From: an uncultured Pseudomonadota bacterium
GTDB taxonomy: Bacteria > Bdellovibrionota_B > Oligoflexia > Oligoflexales > CAIYRB01
NCBI GenBank assembly: GCA_903928445.1
Contig: CAIYRB010000197.1
Location: forward strand, 1-45,449
DNA: 45,449 nucleotides
Direction of reading: 5' to 3'
Part shown: positions 32,121 to 41,007 of the stretch, in pieces
Position numbering within the stretch: position 1 is the first letter of the stretch
Layout of the letters: the number at the start of each line of letters is the position of its first letter
Position numbers and translations under genes: made by a program
Notes under the pieces: model-generated
The model's database searches: none
What the model was told of the DNA's origin: nothing
The model's input: the letters and a program-made list of their open reading frames with translations, nothing else

Positions 32121-33482
32121 CTAGGACGCCCTAGCGGACATCACGATGACCCTGACCTCGGTCCCATGATCATCGCTGTCTTTAGTCATGACCTTACTCT
32201 GGACGGCGATCGTCCCGTCCATTTTTTCTAACAGCAGTCTGGCAATGGGCATGCCAAATCCAGTGCCACGTTCGCCCTTAGTTCCGGTGCGCGAGGTCTG
32301 CACCTCAAAACCAAAAAGTGCCTGCATGACGTCATCAGGAATGCCGATGCCCTGGTCGCGGACGCTGATGCAGACGTTACCCTCTGGGAGATGCTGCACA
32401 TCGATACGGATGATATCGCCGTCGTGCGAAAACTTGATGGCATTAGACACAACGTTATTGATCACCGAATTAGAGAAAATCACTCGGTCTACCCAGACCT
32501 GGACCCCCTCTGGACAATGCCAATGAACCTCTAAGCCGAGCCCCTTTTCTTTAAGACGCTGTTCGAAGGTTTCCGCCGCAATCTTCAGAATCTCCGCCAA
32601 CGACTCGCTATGACAACTGAGAACTTGTTTGCCAGAGCCAACGGCTTCCAAGGAGACCACCTTATTGATCAACTCTGACTGTTTATCGACCGCCCAGGCG
32701 ACCTTAGCCAGGTGTTTGGCGCTAAGCTCCGCAGACTCCGCGCGCGCCGCGAGATCACTCGACCATTTGGTGATCGTCAGGTAGTTGCGCAGATCGTGGG
32801 CGACGATCCGCAGCAAATTGGTCTTATCTTGGAGCGCCTCGGCAAGGTTTTGCGACTGCAGCTGGAGTTCGCCAGTGCGGGCATCGACCATGCCTTGCAG
32901 CTGGGCATTGAACACTGCCAACTGATTGTTGGCGGTGCACAGCCTAAAATTTAAATCGGCGAGATCACGCATCTGCTGAAAGCTACGCAAGGCTAAAGTC
33001 ACTGCAGAAAATAGCTTTTCTCGCGTCAACTCGGTCTTCAATTTATAGTCGTTGACGCTGTAGCGCTTTACCATTTGCTCTTCAGGGACGTCGCCTGGCT
33101 GACCGGTGCGCAGAATGATTTGAATCTGTTGGTTATTGAGGTCTTCGCGAATAAATCTCACTAACTTTAGGCCGGCATCAGGGGTGGCCATCACGACGTC
33201 AAGCAAAACGAGTGCGATATTGGGCGATGCACTGAGTTGCGCACGAGCCTCGGCCTCGCTAAAGGCGCTGGTGAAATGCAGTCGCCGGTTCATATAAATA
33301 TAGTTGTTTAAGGCAAAGGCCGTGACCGCATGGATATCTTGTTCATCATCGACGATGAGGATCTGCCAGCGATCAGCCATGGACAAGGCCGCGGTCTGGT
33401 CGTGATTTGCGACACCAAACGATTCTTCCTCGGCGACAAAATCAAGCAAGGCATCAGGGGGGAGGTTGCTGTCTTGAGTCAT
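32121..33482 (-). CDS. Receiver-histidine kinase protein
   Basis: 453 residues. An N-terminal receiver domain (about 38-168) has the acidic pair Asp45/Asp46, phospho-acceptor Asp95 (LLDVVM) and RTGQPG. This receiver type (RTGQPG, NDYKLKTEL) is often found joined to output domains. A coiled-coil linker (about 170-220) follows, then a DHp helix with phospho-His229 (VAHDLRN) and an HATPase domain (NAIKFS, DQGIGIP, GTGFGMPIA). No membrane helix is seen. The ATG overlaps the stop of the giant kinase gene (ATGA). It is probably the last step of, or a side branch from, the giant kinase; the final output is not visible. Confidence 0.92.
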   Translation of the reverse strand: MTQDSNLPPDALLDFVAEEESFGVANHDQTAALSMADRWQILIVDDEQDIHAVTAFALNNYIYMNRRLHFTSAFSEAEARAQLSASPNIALVLLDVVMATPDAGLKLVRFIREDLNNQQIQIILRTGQPGDVPEEQMVKRYSVNDYKLKTELTREKLFSAVTLALRSFQQMRDLADLNFRLCTANNQLAVFNAQLQGMVDARTGELQLQSQNLAEALQDKTNLLRIVAHDLRNYLTITKWSSDLAARAESAELSAKHLAKVAWAVDKQSELINKVVSLEAVGSGKQVLSCHSESLAEILKIAAETFEQRLKEKGLGLEVHWHCPEGVQVWVDRVIFSNSVINNVVSNAIKFSHDGDIIRIDVQHLPEGNVCISVRDQGIGIPDDVMQALFGFEVQTSRTGTKGERGTGFGMPIARLLLEKMDGTIAVQSKVMTKDSDDHGTEVRVIVMSARAS

Positions 33483-36400
33483 GTTGGGCTCCCCGTCCCC
33501 GGCTTTTTGGCCTGAGTCACGGCCGTACCGTTGATAGTGATCTTAAAGGTCGTTCCGACACCTGGCTGACTAGTGCAGGTGATCTTGCTCCTTAGCTGCT
33601 GGTGCACCAGATTGAAGATGACATGGAGACCAAGGCCCATATTGCCGCCGCTGCGCGAGGTGGTATAGAAGGGTTCAAAAATCTTATCCAGTTCTGCCGG
33701 CTCCATGCCCCGACCATTGTCGGTGAAGGTCCAGACATAGTCGCCGCCGTCCGGCCTCAAGGCGATGGTGATGGTACCGCTTTGGCCGGGTTTGAAGGCA
33801 TGTGCCACGGCGTTTTTCAGCATATTGTAAACGATCTGCGTCCAGGCGTCGGGAAAGCTAGCAACGATTAAATCGTCCGGGCAGTCAACTTCTATTGCAA
33901 TCGAGAGTCCAGAAAACTGCAGCTTAAAGCCATCCACCGCAGTCTGAATAGCCTCCTTTGGCGAGAAATAGTCGAGGCCGACATCGCCTGTCGGCACCGA
34001 TACTCGTTTGAACTGGTTGACTTGGCTGGCGACCAAGGAGAGGTTTCGTTCAAGCATTTGCGCACCGGCGTAGATCCCGGCCAAGAATGCATCTAGTTCG
34101 GAGCGTTTGATGCCTTTTTGCACGGCCTGGATGATGGTCTTAGTATCGTGACGGATGGTGGAGGCAACGGTGATGCCGATGCCAAGCGGCGTATTGATTT
34201 CGTGCGCGACGCCGGCGACCATATGACCGAGCGCCGCCATCTTTTCGGCTTGAACTAATTCGGTCTGCGCGTTGTTTAGCTGCACGAGTGATGCCGATAG
34301 TTCGCTGGTGCGTTCGCGCACGCGTTGCTCGAGATGGACATACATTTTGGCATGATCGATCGACACGGCGATCTGCGAGGCCAAGACGTTGAGCAAGTCA
34401 ATATGCGCCGTGGTGAACGACCCGGACATGGCGTTATTCTCCAGATACAACACCCCACAGACCGCGTCCTGACGCAACAGCGGAATGCACAACATCGACC
34501 GCACCTTTTTAGCCCGGACCCATGGATCCTGGCCAAACAAATCGTCAGAGCTCGCATCGGCAATGATCAAACTCTTCTTCGAGTTCACAACGGAGTGAAA
34601 CACACTCATCGGCATCACTGCCGCTGACAGTGGGATATGCTGCGCCGTACTACCCTCTGCGACGTTGACATCGGCTGCCGCCTCGACAAACCAAGCCCCG
34701 GCATCCTCAAGGATGATGAGACCGCGCTCGCAGCCAGCGTTCTCGATCATGATACTCATCAAATTGCGGTATAACTTGTCCGGCTCGAGGTCGCTGAAGA
34801 TAGCCCGTGAGGCCTTCATCATGGTCGTGATGTCAAAGCCGTGTCCCGAGGGTAGATGCAGGGCGCTGGAATTGCCCGTCGCGGACCGGGCAAGCCCCTG
34901 ATCCATCGCCTCGTCCAGGCGGCCCTGGGGGGAGGCAAGCAGGGACTGATATTGCCGCCGGATCATCGCCGCCTTGCCCCTAGCACCCCACATATCGTAA
35001 AGCACGGCGGCTTCACGCAGGTAGAATCCGGACGCCTTGCGACTAGCGACTGCCAGGTGGAAATATCCTGCCAGCTCATGCGCTAGTGCTTCGTCTTGCA
35101 CGTACTGCTGCTGCGACGCCTCGCTCGCGGCTCGCTCATAAAGTTGCGCCGCATGCTGATAGCGGCCACTGACCCGGGCTATTTCTGCCTGCATCAGATG
35201 CAGTTTGTGCTGGTAATTGGCTGGGCAGTGCATAGCCCAGCGGCGCATGCGCCGCTCCAGTCGCCGCGCTTGCAGCAAGGCCTTTTTCCGCCTTCCTCCG
35301 GAGGTCGCTTCCGCCAGCCGAATCAACGTCAGCGCGTGATAGAAAACAAACACCGGCAGATACGCCGTCCCGACGATCGATGCTTGATCCTTGGTGGCCT
35401 TTTCGGCGCAGCTGCCGGCAAGCTCGAACTCACCAAATAGATAAGCCAACTGCATGGCGACGATGTTCTTGACGCAGAGCGTGGTCTTATCTTGTTGACT
35501 AGTCAGCCGCGCATCGTCGCTTGCGGAGGCCCAAAATTCGCCTTCTAAGCGGTATGGTTGCTCATCCAAGCGGCGCAGATTAGCGGCGGCTTGCGCAAAG
35601 ATTTTGATCAGCGGTAGGTGCGACCATTCCCGCATCTCGCTTAGTGCACCTATATACTTGAGAAAGCGCGGCTCGAGCGAAGCTAGGTCGAGCCCTGCCA
35701 GGTATGAGTAGGCACAAAAGCCAAGACCACTAAGCGCCGCATACTCGAAGTCTCCGACCGCGGTCGCAGCCTGGTAGGCCCTGACAAACTCCGGCAGGGC
35801 CTCGCGCAGCGGTTCCTTCCAGTGGTGCACGCTAGAGTGAAAGACCATGACCGTTTTGCCACGCAGCTCGCGACTGTCCATGCTTTCTAGCAGCTCGAGG
35901 CCAAAGCGGCCAAAGGCATACCCCGCCTTGATATTGCCAAAGGCCGCGCAGAGCAGCACACCGTAGACGTTAAAGGCATAGGCCGATACCGGCGAGTGAC
36001 CATGTCGAAGTGCCAGCTGAATCATTTTAAAGACGAGGATCGGGAACAGGTTTGGTCTGATAAAATACACCGGAGCGGTCATCGTCATCAGTAGCTGCAT
36101 GACGCGCAGATGCTGGGGGTCATGCATTTGCGGCAAGAGCCGTAAGTCGTCGATGGTCCTTGCACCAATGCTGCGTTTGGTCTTAATCAGCTCTAGGGCC
36201 ATCTGCACGACTCCCGGCTGCTCCGGTAGGTGGACGCCAAACAGCTGCAGGGCCTCTAGCCCCACCGCCAAAGCGGCGGTAAAATCGCGCGCTGAAATAT
36301 AACTATGCAAGCGCAGAGTCAGCACCCGGACCCGCTGCTCATCGGTTTTAGCCCGCTGCAGCAGCTCATGGTGCAGACGATCGAAGGCGGCATCGTCGCG

Positions 36401-38899
36401 AGCCAAATGACTCGCCTCAAGCAGCCCCAGCGAAAACTCCCAGGCCAAAGCGAAATCGTCCTCCCAGTTGACCGGAGCGATCAGCTCTAGAGACGTCAAA
36501 AAATAATTGCGGGCCGCCTGATGGGCTACTGCGGCGAGGGCCTGAGCGCCGGCCCGTCCGTTGAGTATGGCCAGGTTGCGCCGCGAAACGGCCGCGGGCA
36601 GCAGGCTTTTGGCGGCATTGAGATGCGCCACGGCCGCGTAAAGCAACGCCACGGAGCTCGCCGCGGTGAGTTGCGGGACTAAGAATTGACCGATGACCAG
36701 ATGGTAGGCGGCGGCTTGATCCTCGCTCAGGCCGAGACGACTAGCTTGACGGACCCGGTCATGGGCAAAGCGAAAGGTCCAACCGGTCAAGGCTGGATCA
36801 TCTCTCGTCACGGCCTGGTCCAGAGCCGAGAGGAGATGAAAATCGCCAGCCACCGGACTAAGCAGCTGGGCTTCAACGGCCTCCCACAGCCTTGAGCCGA
36901 CGCTTGACACCGCGTCAGGCGCCACCAAGCATAGCTCCTTTAAACTAAAAGTTGCGCCCAAGCACGAGGCCATCTGCAGCAGCGAGCGGCAGCCGCTTGA
37001 TACATGCTGCAAACGTTCGGCTATGAGTTCAACCACATCCTCGCTCCAGGGGAGCTGCGAGATCCGGGCCAAGTCCCAGGTCCAAGCGCGCCGGGTGACG
37101 TCAAAGGCGATCATCTTTTCATGGATGAGCTTTTGCAGCGTTTCGCCGACAAACAAGGGGTTGCCTTGGGTGCGATCGTAGATCATCTCGGCCAGGTCAA
37201 GGCAGGCCTCAAGCGGCTGCTTCAGCGCCTCGCTGAGAATGGTTTGCACATCGCCAAGCGACAAGCCAGTAAGCGCTAGCTGGTCGCAGGCCACGTCAGG
37301 ATGGCGCATCGAGCTTAAGCATTCGACCAAGGGATGAGAGGAACCCACCTCGGCGTGGCGATAAGCCAGGACGACCATCACCCCTTTACCTTGGGGGTTG
37401 CTGACGATGGTTTTGAGCAGGTCAAACGAGCCACCGTCACTCCACTGCACATCGTCGAGAAACAGCACGAGCTTGGCGCCAGTCGGATGCAACCAGGCGA
37501 TCAATTTTTTGATGAGCGAGGCGAAGCGGTTACGATGCTGCGCCTCGGGTAGCCGTTCTGGCTCAGCTTGCGCGCCGATGATCTGCGCCAATTCCGGTAT
37601 GATGCTGGTGAGCACGCCGCCACTCCCCGCGACCTCGGCCACCAGGCGCTGACGCCAGAGTTCGAGCTCGGCTGGAGGCAGTGCCAAGATTGGCCGCAGG
37701 GCATCTTTCAGCGCGTCGATCAGTCCTTTGTAAGGCATGTGACGGGTCAGCTGATCGTAGCGACCAAAGCCGAAGTGGACTCCCAGCAGCGTATTGCGCA
37801 ATTCGTGCATCAGCGCCGATTTGCCGATCCCGGCGTCGCCACTGAGGCACAGCACCGAGCCGGCGTTAGCACTCGGAGCGAGGGTCCACGCACGCAGCTT
37901 GCCCATGGCTTCATCGCGGCCATAGAGGCGATACTGGCGACTAAGCCGACTGCTGAAGTCGTTGGCCGCAAGTTCATAGTCAGCGGCGCTATCGCCAGCG
38001 CGAAGCGCTCTGATGCAATACTCCAAATCCTCACACAGCGAGGTGCAGCGCTGATAGCGAGCATCCGGGTCCTTGGCGAGGAGCTTGGCGATGAGGCGTT
38101 CGAGCAAGACTGGCACGGCCGGGTTGAGATGACTGGCAAGCGGCGCGGCCTTGGCACTATGCAGGTGCATCAGCTCGATGTCGTCCTTGGCGACAAAGGG
38201 CAGATGCCCGGTGACGAGTTCAAACAACACGACGCCAAACGAATACAGGTCACTGCGCTGATCGATGCTGCGGCTGTGCCGACCAGACTGTTCGGGCGCT
38301 TGATAATAAAGCGTCGATTCCGCCGCGCCAAGCCACTGGCTCGGTAGCTGGCCGGTGGTTTTTACCGCACTGCCAAAGTCGCTGAGGGTCGCTGCAAGCG
38401 ACATCGGATCGACCAAAATATTATCGGGCCGCATATCACCATGAATGATGCCAGCTGCGTGCACCGCTTGCAAAGCCTCGGCAAGCTGCAAGGCGACACC
38501 TAGTCGGTCGGCCAAGGACAGATCGCGCTGCTGCAGCAACTCGGGCAGGGGGACGGCGTTGCGATCTTCCAGCACTAATGCGGCACGAGTGCCGATCCGG
38601 ATACATTCATGACTAGTGATGATGTGCGGGTGTTGCAGCTGAGCCAGCAGCTCATGCTCCAAGCGAAAGCGTGCAATGGTGGCTGCCGTGGGAAACTCCG
38701 CCAGCGTCACTTTGAGAATGACTGGTCGCTGGTCGCTTCGGCGCAGAGCCTTATAGACCAAAGCCTGAGATCCGGCATGCAGCAGGGCAAAGACTTGGAA
38801 CAGCTCGATCAGCGTCGGACTCAAGGCGACCTCGGCAGCGACATGATCCGTCGCCGCCGCGTCCCTGGCCGTAGATGGCTTCAATGCGTCTACCTTCAT
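33479..38899 (-). CDS. Giant Ser/Thr kinase, AAA, GAF, histidine kinase hybrid
   Basis: 1,806 residues from ATG 38899 (AAGGTG upstream; ATGA overlap with the previous gene). Domains in order: (1) Ser/Thr kinase, about 30-300, with Lys63, catalytic Asp155 in HGDMRPDN, DFG at 174-176 and APE at 201-203, so likely active; (2) AAA ATPase with Walker A GDAGIGKS at 354-361 and LFLDD at 479-483; (3) a long helical, TPR-like region to about 1350; (4) a GAF sensor domain around 1380-1530; (5) a histidine kinase with His1566 (VAHEINTP), N box near 1692 (NMLKNAVAHA) and DNGRG at 1727-1731. This is the layout of HstK-like multi-kinases known from cyanobacteria and myxobacteria. It has no membrane helix. 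The ligand of the GAF domain and the targets are unknown. Confidence 0.93.
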   Translation of the reverse strand: MKVDALKPSTARDAAATDHVAAEVALSPTLIELFQVFALLHAGSQALVYKALRRSDQRPVILKVTLAEFPTAATIARFRLEHELLAQLQHPHIITSHECIRIGTRAALVLEDRNAVPLPELLQQRDLSLADRLGVALQLAEALQAVHAAGIIHGDMRPDNILVDPMSLAATLSDFGSAVKTTGQLPSQWLGAAESTLYYQAPEQSGRHSRSIDQRSDLYSFGVVLFELVTGHLPFVAKDDIELMHLHSAKAAPLASHLNPAVPVLLERLIAKLLAKDPDARYQRCTSLCEDLEYCIRALRAGDSAADYELAANDFSSRLSRQYRLYGRDEAMGKLRAWTLAPSANAGSVLCLSGDAGIGKSALMHELRNTLLGVHFGFGRYDQLTRHMPYKGLIDALKDALRPILALPPAELELWRQRLVAEVAGSGGVLTSIIPELAQIIGAQAEPERLPEAQHRNRFASLIKKLIAWLHPTGAKLVLFLDDVQWSDGGSFDLLKTIVSNPQGKGVMVVLAYRHAEVGSSHPLVECLSSMRHPDVACDQLALTGLSLGDVQTILSEALKQPLEACLDLAEMIYDRTQGNPLFVGETLQKLIHEKMIAFDVTRRAWTWDLARISQLPWSEDVVELIAERLQHVSSGCRSLLQMASCLGATFSLKELCLVAPDAVSSVGSRLWEAVEAQLLSPVAGDFHLLSALDQAVTRDDPALTGWTFRFAHDRVRQASRLGLSEDQAAAYHLVIGQFLVPQLTAASSVALLYAAVAHLNAAKSLLPAAVSRRNLAILNGRAGAQALAAVAHQAARNYFLTSLELIAPVNWEDDFALAWEFSLGLLEASHLARDDAAFDRLHHELLQRAKTDEQRVRVLTLRLHSYISARDFTAALAVGLEALQLFGVHLPEQPGVVQMALELIKTKRSIGARTIDDLRLLPQMHDPQHLRVMQLLMTMTAPVYFIRPNLFPILVFKMIQLALRHGHSPVSAYAFNVYGVLLCAAFGNIKAGYAFGRFGLELLESMDSRELRGKTVMVFHSSVHHWKEPLREALPEFVRAYQAATAVGDFEYAALSGLGFCAYSYLAGLDLASLEPRFLKYIGALSEMREWSHLPLIKIFAQAAANLRRLDEQPYRLEGEFWASASDDARLTSQQDKTTLCVKNIVAMQLAYLFGEFELAGSCAEKATKDQASIVGTAYLPVFVFYHALTLIRLAEATSGGRRKKALLQARRLERRMRRWAMHCPANYQHKLHLMQAEIARVSGRYQHAAQLYERAASEASQQQYVQDEALAHELAGYFHLAVASRKASGFYLREAAVLYDMWGARGKAAMIRRQYQSLLASPQGRLDEAMDQGLARSATGNSSALHLPSGHGFDITTMMKASRAIFSDLEPDKLYRNLMSIMIENAGCERGLIILEDAGAWFVEAAADVNVAEGSTAQHIPLSAAVMPMSVFHSVVNSKKSLIIADASSDDLFGQDPWVRAKKVRSMLCIPLLRQDAVCGVLYLENNAMSGSFTTAHIDLLNVLASQIAVSIDHAKMYVHLEQRVRERTSELSASLVQLNNAQTELVQAEKMAALGHMVAGVAHEINTPLGIGITVASTIRHDTKTIIQAVQKGIKRSELDAFLAGIYAGAQMLERNLSLVASQVNQFKRVSVPTGDVGLDYFSPKEAIQTAVDGFKLQFSGLSIAIEVDCPDDLIVASFPDAWTQIVYNMLKNAVAHAFKPGQSGTITIALRPDGGDYVWTFTDNGRGMEPAELDKIFEPFYTTSRSGGNMGLGLHVIFNLVHQQLRSKITCTSQPGVGTTFKITINGTAVTQAKKPGTGSPT

Positions 38900-40914
38900 C
38901 CAATCACCTTGCCAAGTTCCATGGTAAAGCCAAGACTCACCCAAAAGCCCAGTCCAACGGTCTGCTGGTTATTCACCAACTCGATGCCGAGATCTTGAAC
39001 GAAAGGATCGCTGGCGAGCTCGGCAAAATCGATCTGATGCTCCCCGCGAAGCAGGCCACCGGCAAAAAACTGATCGATCTTGCTGCGAGCCTCGATCACC
39101 TGCTGCAGCGCGGCCTTGAGCGGAAACTCGACATCGCGAACCTGCTTGATCGACACCGCGCAAACCTCCGGCTTAAACACCTCGGTCACGAATTTAGCCG
39201 CGCCGCCCAAGCCTTCCAGCACCAGGTGACAGCGTTCTGGCCCAAGCAGAAACTTTAGGAAAGCCATCCAACACGCGGCGCCGTCGCTAAAGGACTCGCC
39301 CTGTTGCACCTCGCCGCGCTGCTTGATGCTGATCGTGGGTACCAGCTGGCCGTTGCTCGCTGGTTGATAGGTCGGAAAGGCCAAGGTTTTGACGACGACG
39401 TCGGGCTCAGTGATGGCAGCCACCGGACTAAAGTCGGCGTAGGTTTTTTGGAAGCCAAAGACCTCGCGGCCTGCTGACAAGCCGTAAGCGCTGTCGACGT
39501 AGAGGCGGTAGGGAAACATCGCCAAGTGGGTTGGGACTGGGATCCCGAGAAAGTAGCGCAGGGCGATGGTGGGGATCCAGATGACCATGTCGTTTTCTGG
39601 CAATAGACCCATCTGCTGCTGGCGGTCATCGAGAGCATAGCCAATGATTTTAGCGTAGCTCAGCAGCGCCACCGAGAGAAAGGGAAGATACCTGTATTCG
39701 TTGTTAAGAACCTCATTGAGGTAGCGGTCGCAGACCTTGCGAATCTTGGCCGGGTCGACCTTGATCAGGTAGTTGGCCATATCAACCCGCGGGTTGACGT
39801 AAGGGCCGCGAGGCACCGGCAAACCAACCCCATCATCGACGAAGTCGGGCAGCTGATGCAGTCGCTGCTGTGCGTTCTGATCCGCCGCGCTAACAGGTTT
39901 CTTTTTAATACCGCCACGGCCAAACAGAGCTACCCGGGGCGTCCGGTCCATATAGAAAAAGATACGCAAAGCCTCGTAGATCAACACGGTGCCAAAGGCG
40001 GCTGCCACCCACAGCATGACCGCTTCGATCGGTAGTCCAGACCAGGCCGGCAAAAACAGGCCGATCATCTCGTCTGGATGATACTTCCACCACCCGTAGG
40101 GTACACCAAAAGTCACCTCGTAAACGATGCTGACCAGGAGCAGTGTCAACGACATAAAGGTAAATGCTCGCCAGTTAATCAATGCCTTGGTGACGTCGTA
40201 GAGGACCATGCAGGGTAAACAGGCGAGCAGGATTAAAAAAGTGAAATAGCCAGAAAAGCCCTCGGGGTGACTACCGAAATTCTTTTTGTAAACATAACCA
40301 CAGACACAAAGAATGAGGCAGAGGATCAGGGTTTTGGCGTTAAAGTTAAAGATCTTGTCGATATTCTTGCAAACATTGGCATGGTTTTGCGGATTGTAGC
40401 GCTTAAACCAGTAGACGATGCCCCACAGATAGAGTGAGATCATGTAGGTGCCGCCGAACAGGTAAAAACCAAACTCTTCGATCGGTAGATAGGCTGGAAC
40501 CCAGGCCATGGTCGTCCAGGAGAAAGCCGGAAGGCGCACGCCGAGAACTGCGGCTCGGTTGGGGAAATAAAAGAAACTAAAGCCAAGAAATAGGTCGAGC
40601 AGAGAGCCAAAGACCAATATGCCTAGGACCGTGTAGAGGTAGACCTTCTTTTCGACCGCGTAGTTTGGGTGCGTTTTGAGCCACACGGCAAAGACGATCA
40701 GCGGGACGATAAATATCAGCAGGCTAAAGGTATAGCCCAGCGGGCTTGGATTGGCGTCGTAGTCTGGTGGCGCCGTAGGCAGCAACACGCGACTTGCTGT
40801 TAAGCCAAACGGGAGCAGTAAGGTGAGCATAAGCCCCCAATAAACGCCCAGCAGTCGGTTCTTGCCCACAGCGTCCGCCAAAATTAGTCCCCCCCACTGG
40901 TCTATCGGCGCCAT
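38896..40914 (-). CDS. Lycopene-cyclase-like repeats fused to an acetoacetate-decarboxylase-like domain
   Basis: 672 residues; ATG 40914 follows AGGAG with a 7-base spacing. Residues about 20-330 hold eight or so membrane helices in two repeats of the lycopene cyclase (CrtYc/CrtYd, CarR) type: LPIEEFGFYL at 143-152, and WWKYHPDEMIG with LPIEAVMLW at 294-302 and YEALR. The second Glu of the motif is Ala in repeat 2. Residues about 360-672 resemble acetoacetate decarboxylase: PVPRGPY at 366-372 and a GREVFGFQK segment (481-490) aligning with the Clostridium motif GREL-YPKK, so Lys490 corresponds to the Schiff-base Lys115 while Lys116 is replaced by Thr. I infer an enzyme acting on an isoprenoid-like or ketone substrate; the real reaction is unknown. 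Confidence 0.68.
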   Translation of the reverse strand: MAPIDQWGGLILADAVGKNRLLGVYWGLMLTLLLPFGLTASRVLLPTAPPDYDANPSPLGYTFSLLIFIVPLIVFAVWLKTHPNYAVEKKVYLYTVLGILVFGSLLDLFLGFSFFYFPNRAAVLGVRLPAFSWTTMAWVPAYLPIEEFGFYLFGGTYMISLYLWGIVYWFKRYNPQNHANVCKNIDKIFNFNAKTLILCLILCVCGYVYKKNFGSHPEGFSGYFTFLILLACLPCMVLYDVTKALINWRAFTFMSLTLLLVSIVYEVTFGVPYGWWKYHPDEMIGLFLPAWSGLPIEAVMLWVAAAFGTVLIYEALRIFFYMDRTPRVALFGRGGIKKKPVSAADQNAQQRLHQLPDFVDDGVGLPVPRGPYVNPRVDMANYLIKVDPAKIRKVCDRYLNEVLNNEYRYLPFLSVALLSYAKIIGYALDDRQQQMGLLPENDMVIWIPTIALRYFLGIPVPTHLAMFPYRLYVDSAYGLSAGREVFGFQKTYADFSPVAAITEPDVVVKTLAFPTYQPASNGQLVPTISIKQRGEVQQGESFSDGAACWMAFLKFLLGPERCHLVLEGLGGAAKFVTEVFKPEVCAVSIKQVRDVEFPLKAALQQVIEARSKIDQFFAGGLLRGEHQIDFAELASDPFVQDLGIELVNNQQTVGLGFWVSLGFTMELGKVIG

Positions 40915-40936
40915 GACGCGTCTCCTGAGTAAAAAT

Positions 40937-40968
40937 CTTCGCCAGCAGCCTGGTCGCGGCCAGCGAAG
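40937..40968. promoter_or_regulatory. Inverted repeat in the divergent control region
   Basis: CTTCGC (40937-40942) and GCGAAG (40963-40968) are perfect arms; an inner CTGG/CCAG pair (40950-40953 with 40960-40963) can form instead. It lies midway in the 93-base gap between the membrane fusion gene and the FAD enzyme gene, where a shared regulator could act on both. Confidence 0.4.
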
Positions 40969-41007
40969 TCTATCCTTTATTCCTGTTTTTACTTAGAGTT
41001 ATGGGTC

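Noticed and set aside
37568..38347. 259-residue frame opposite the giant kinase
   Set aside because: Lies opposite the conserved kinase and AAA domains; no motif.
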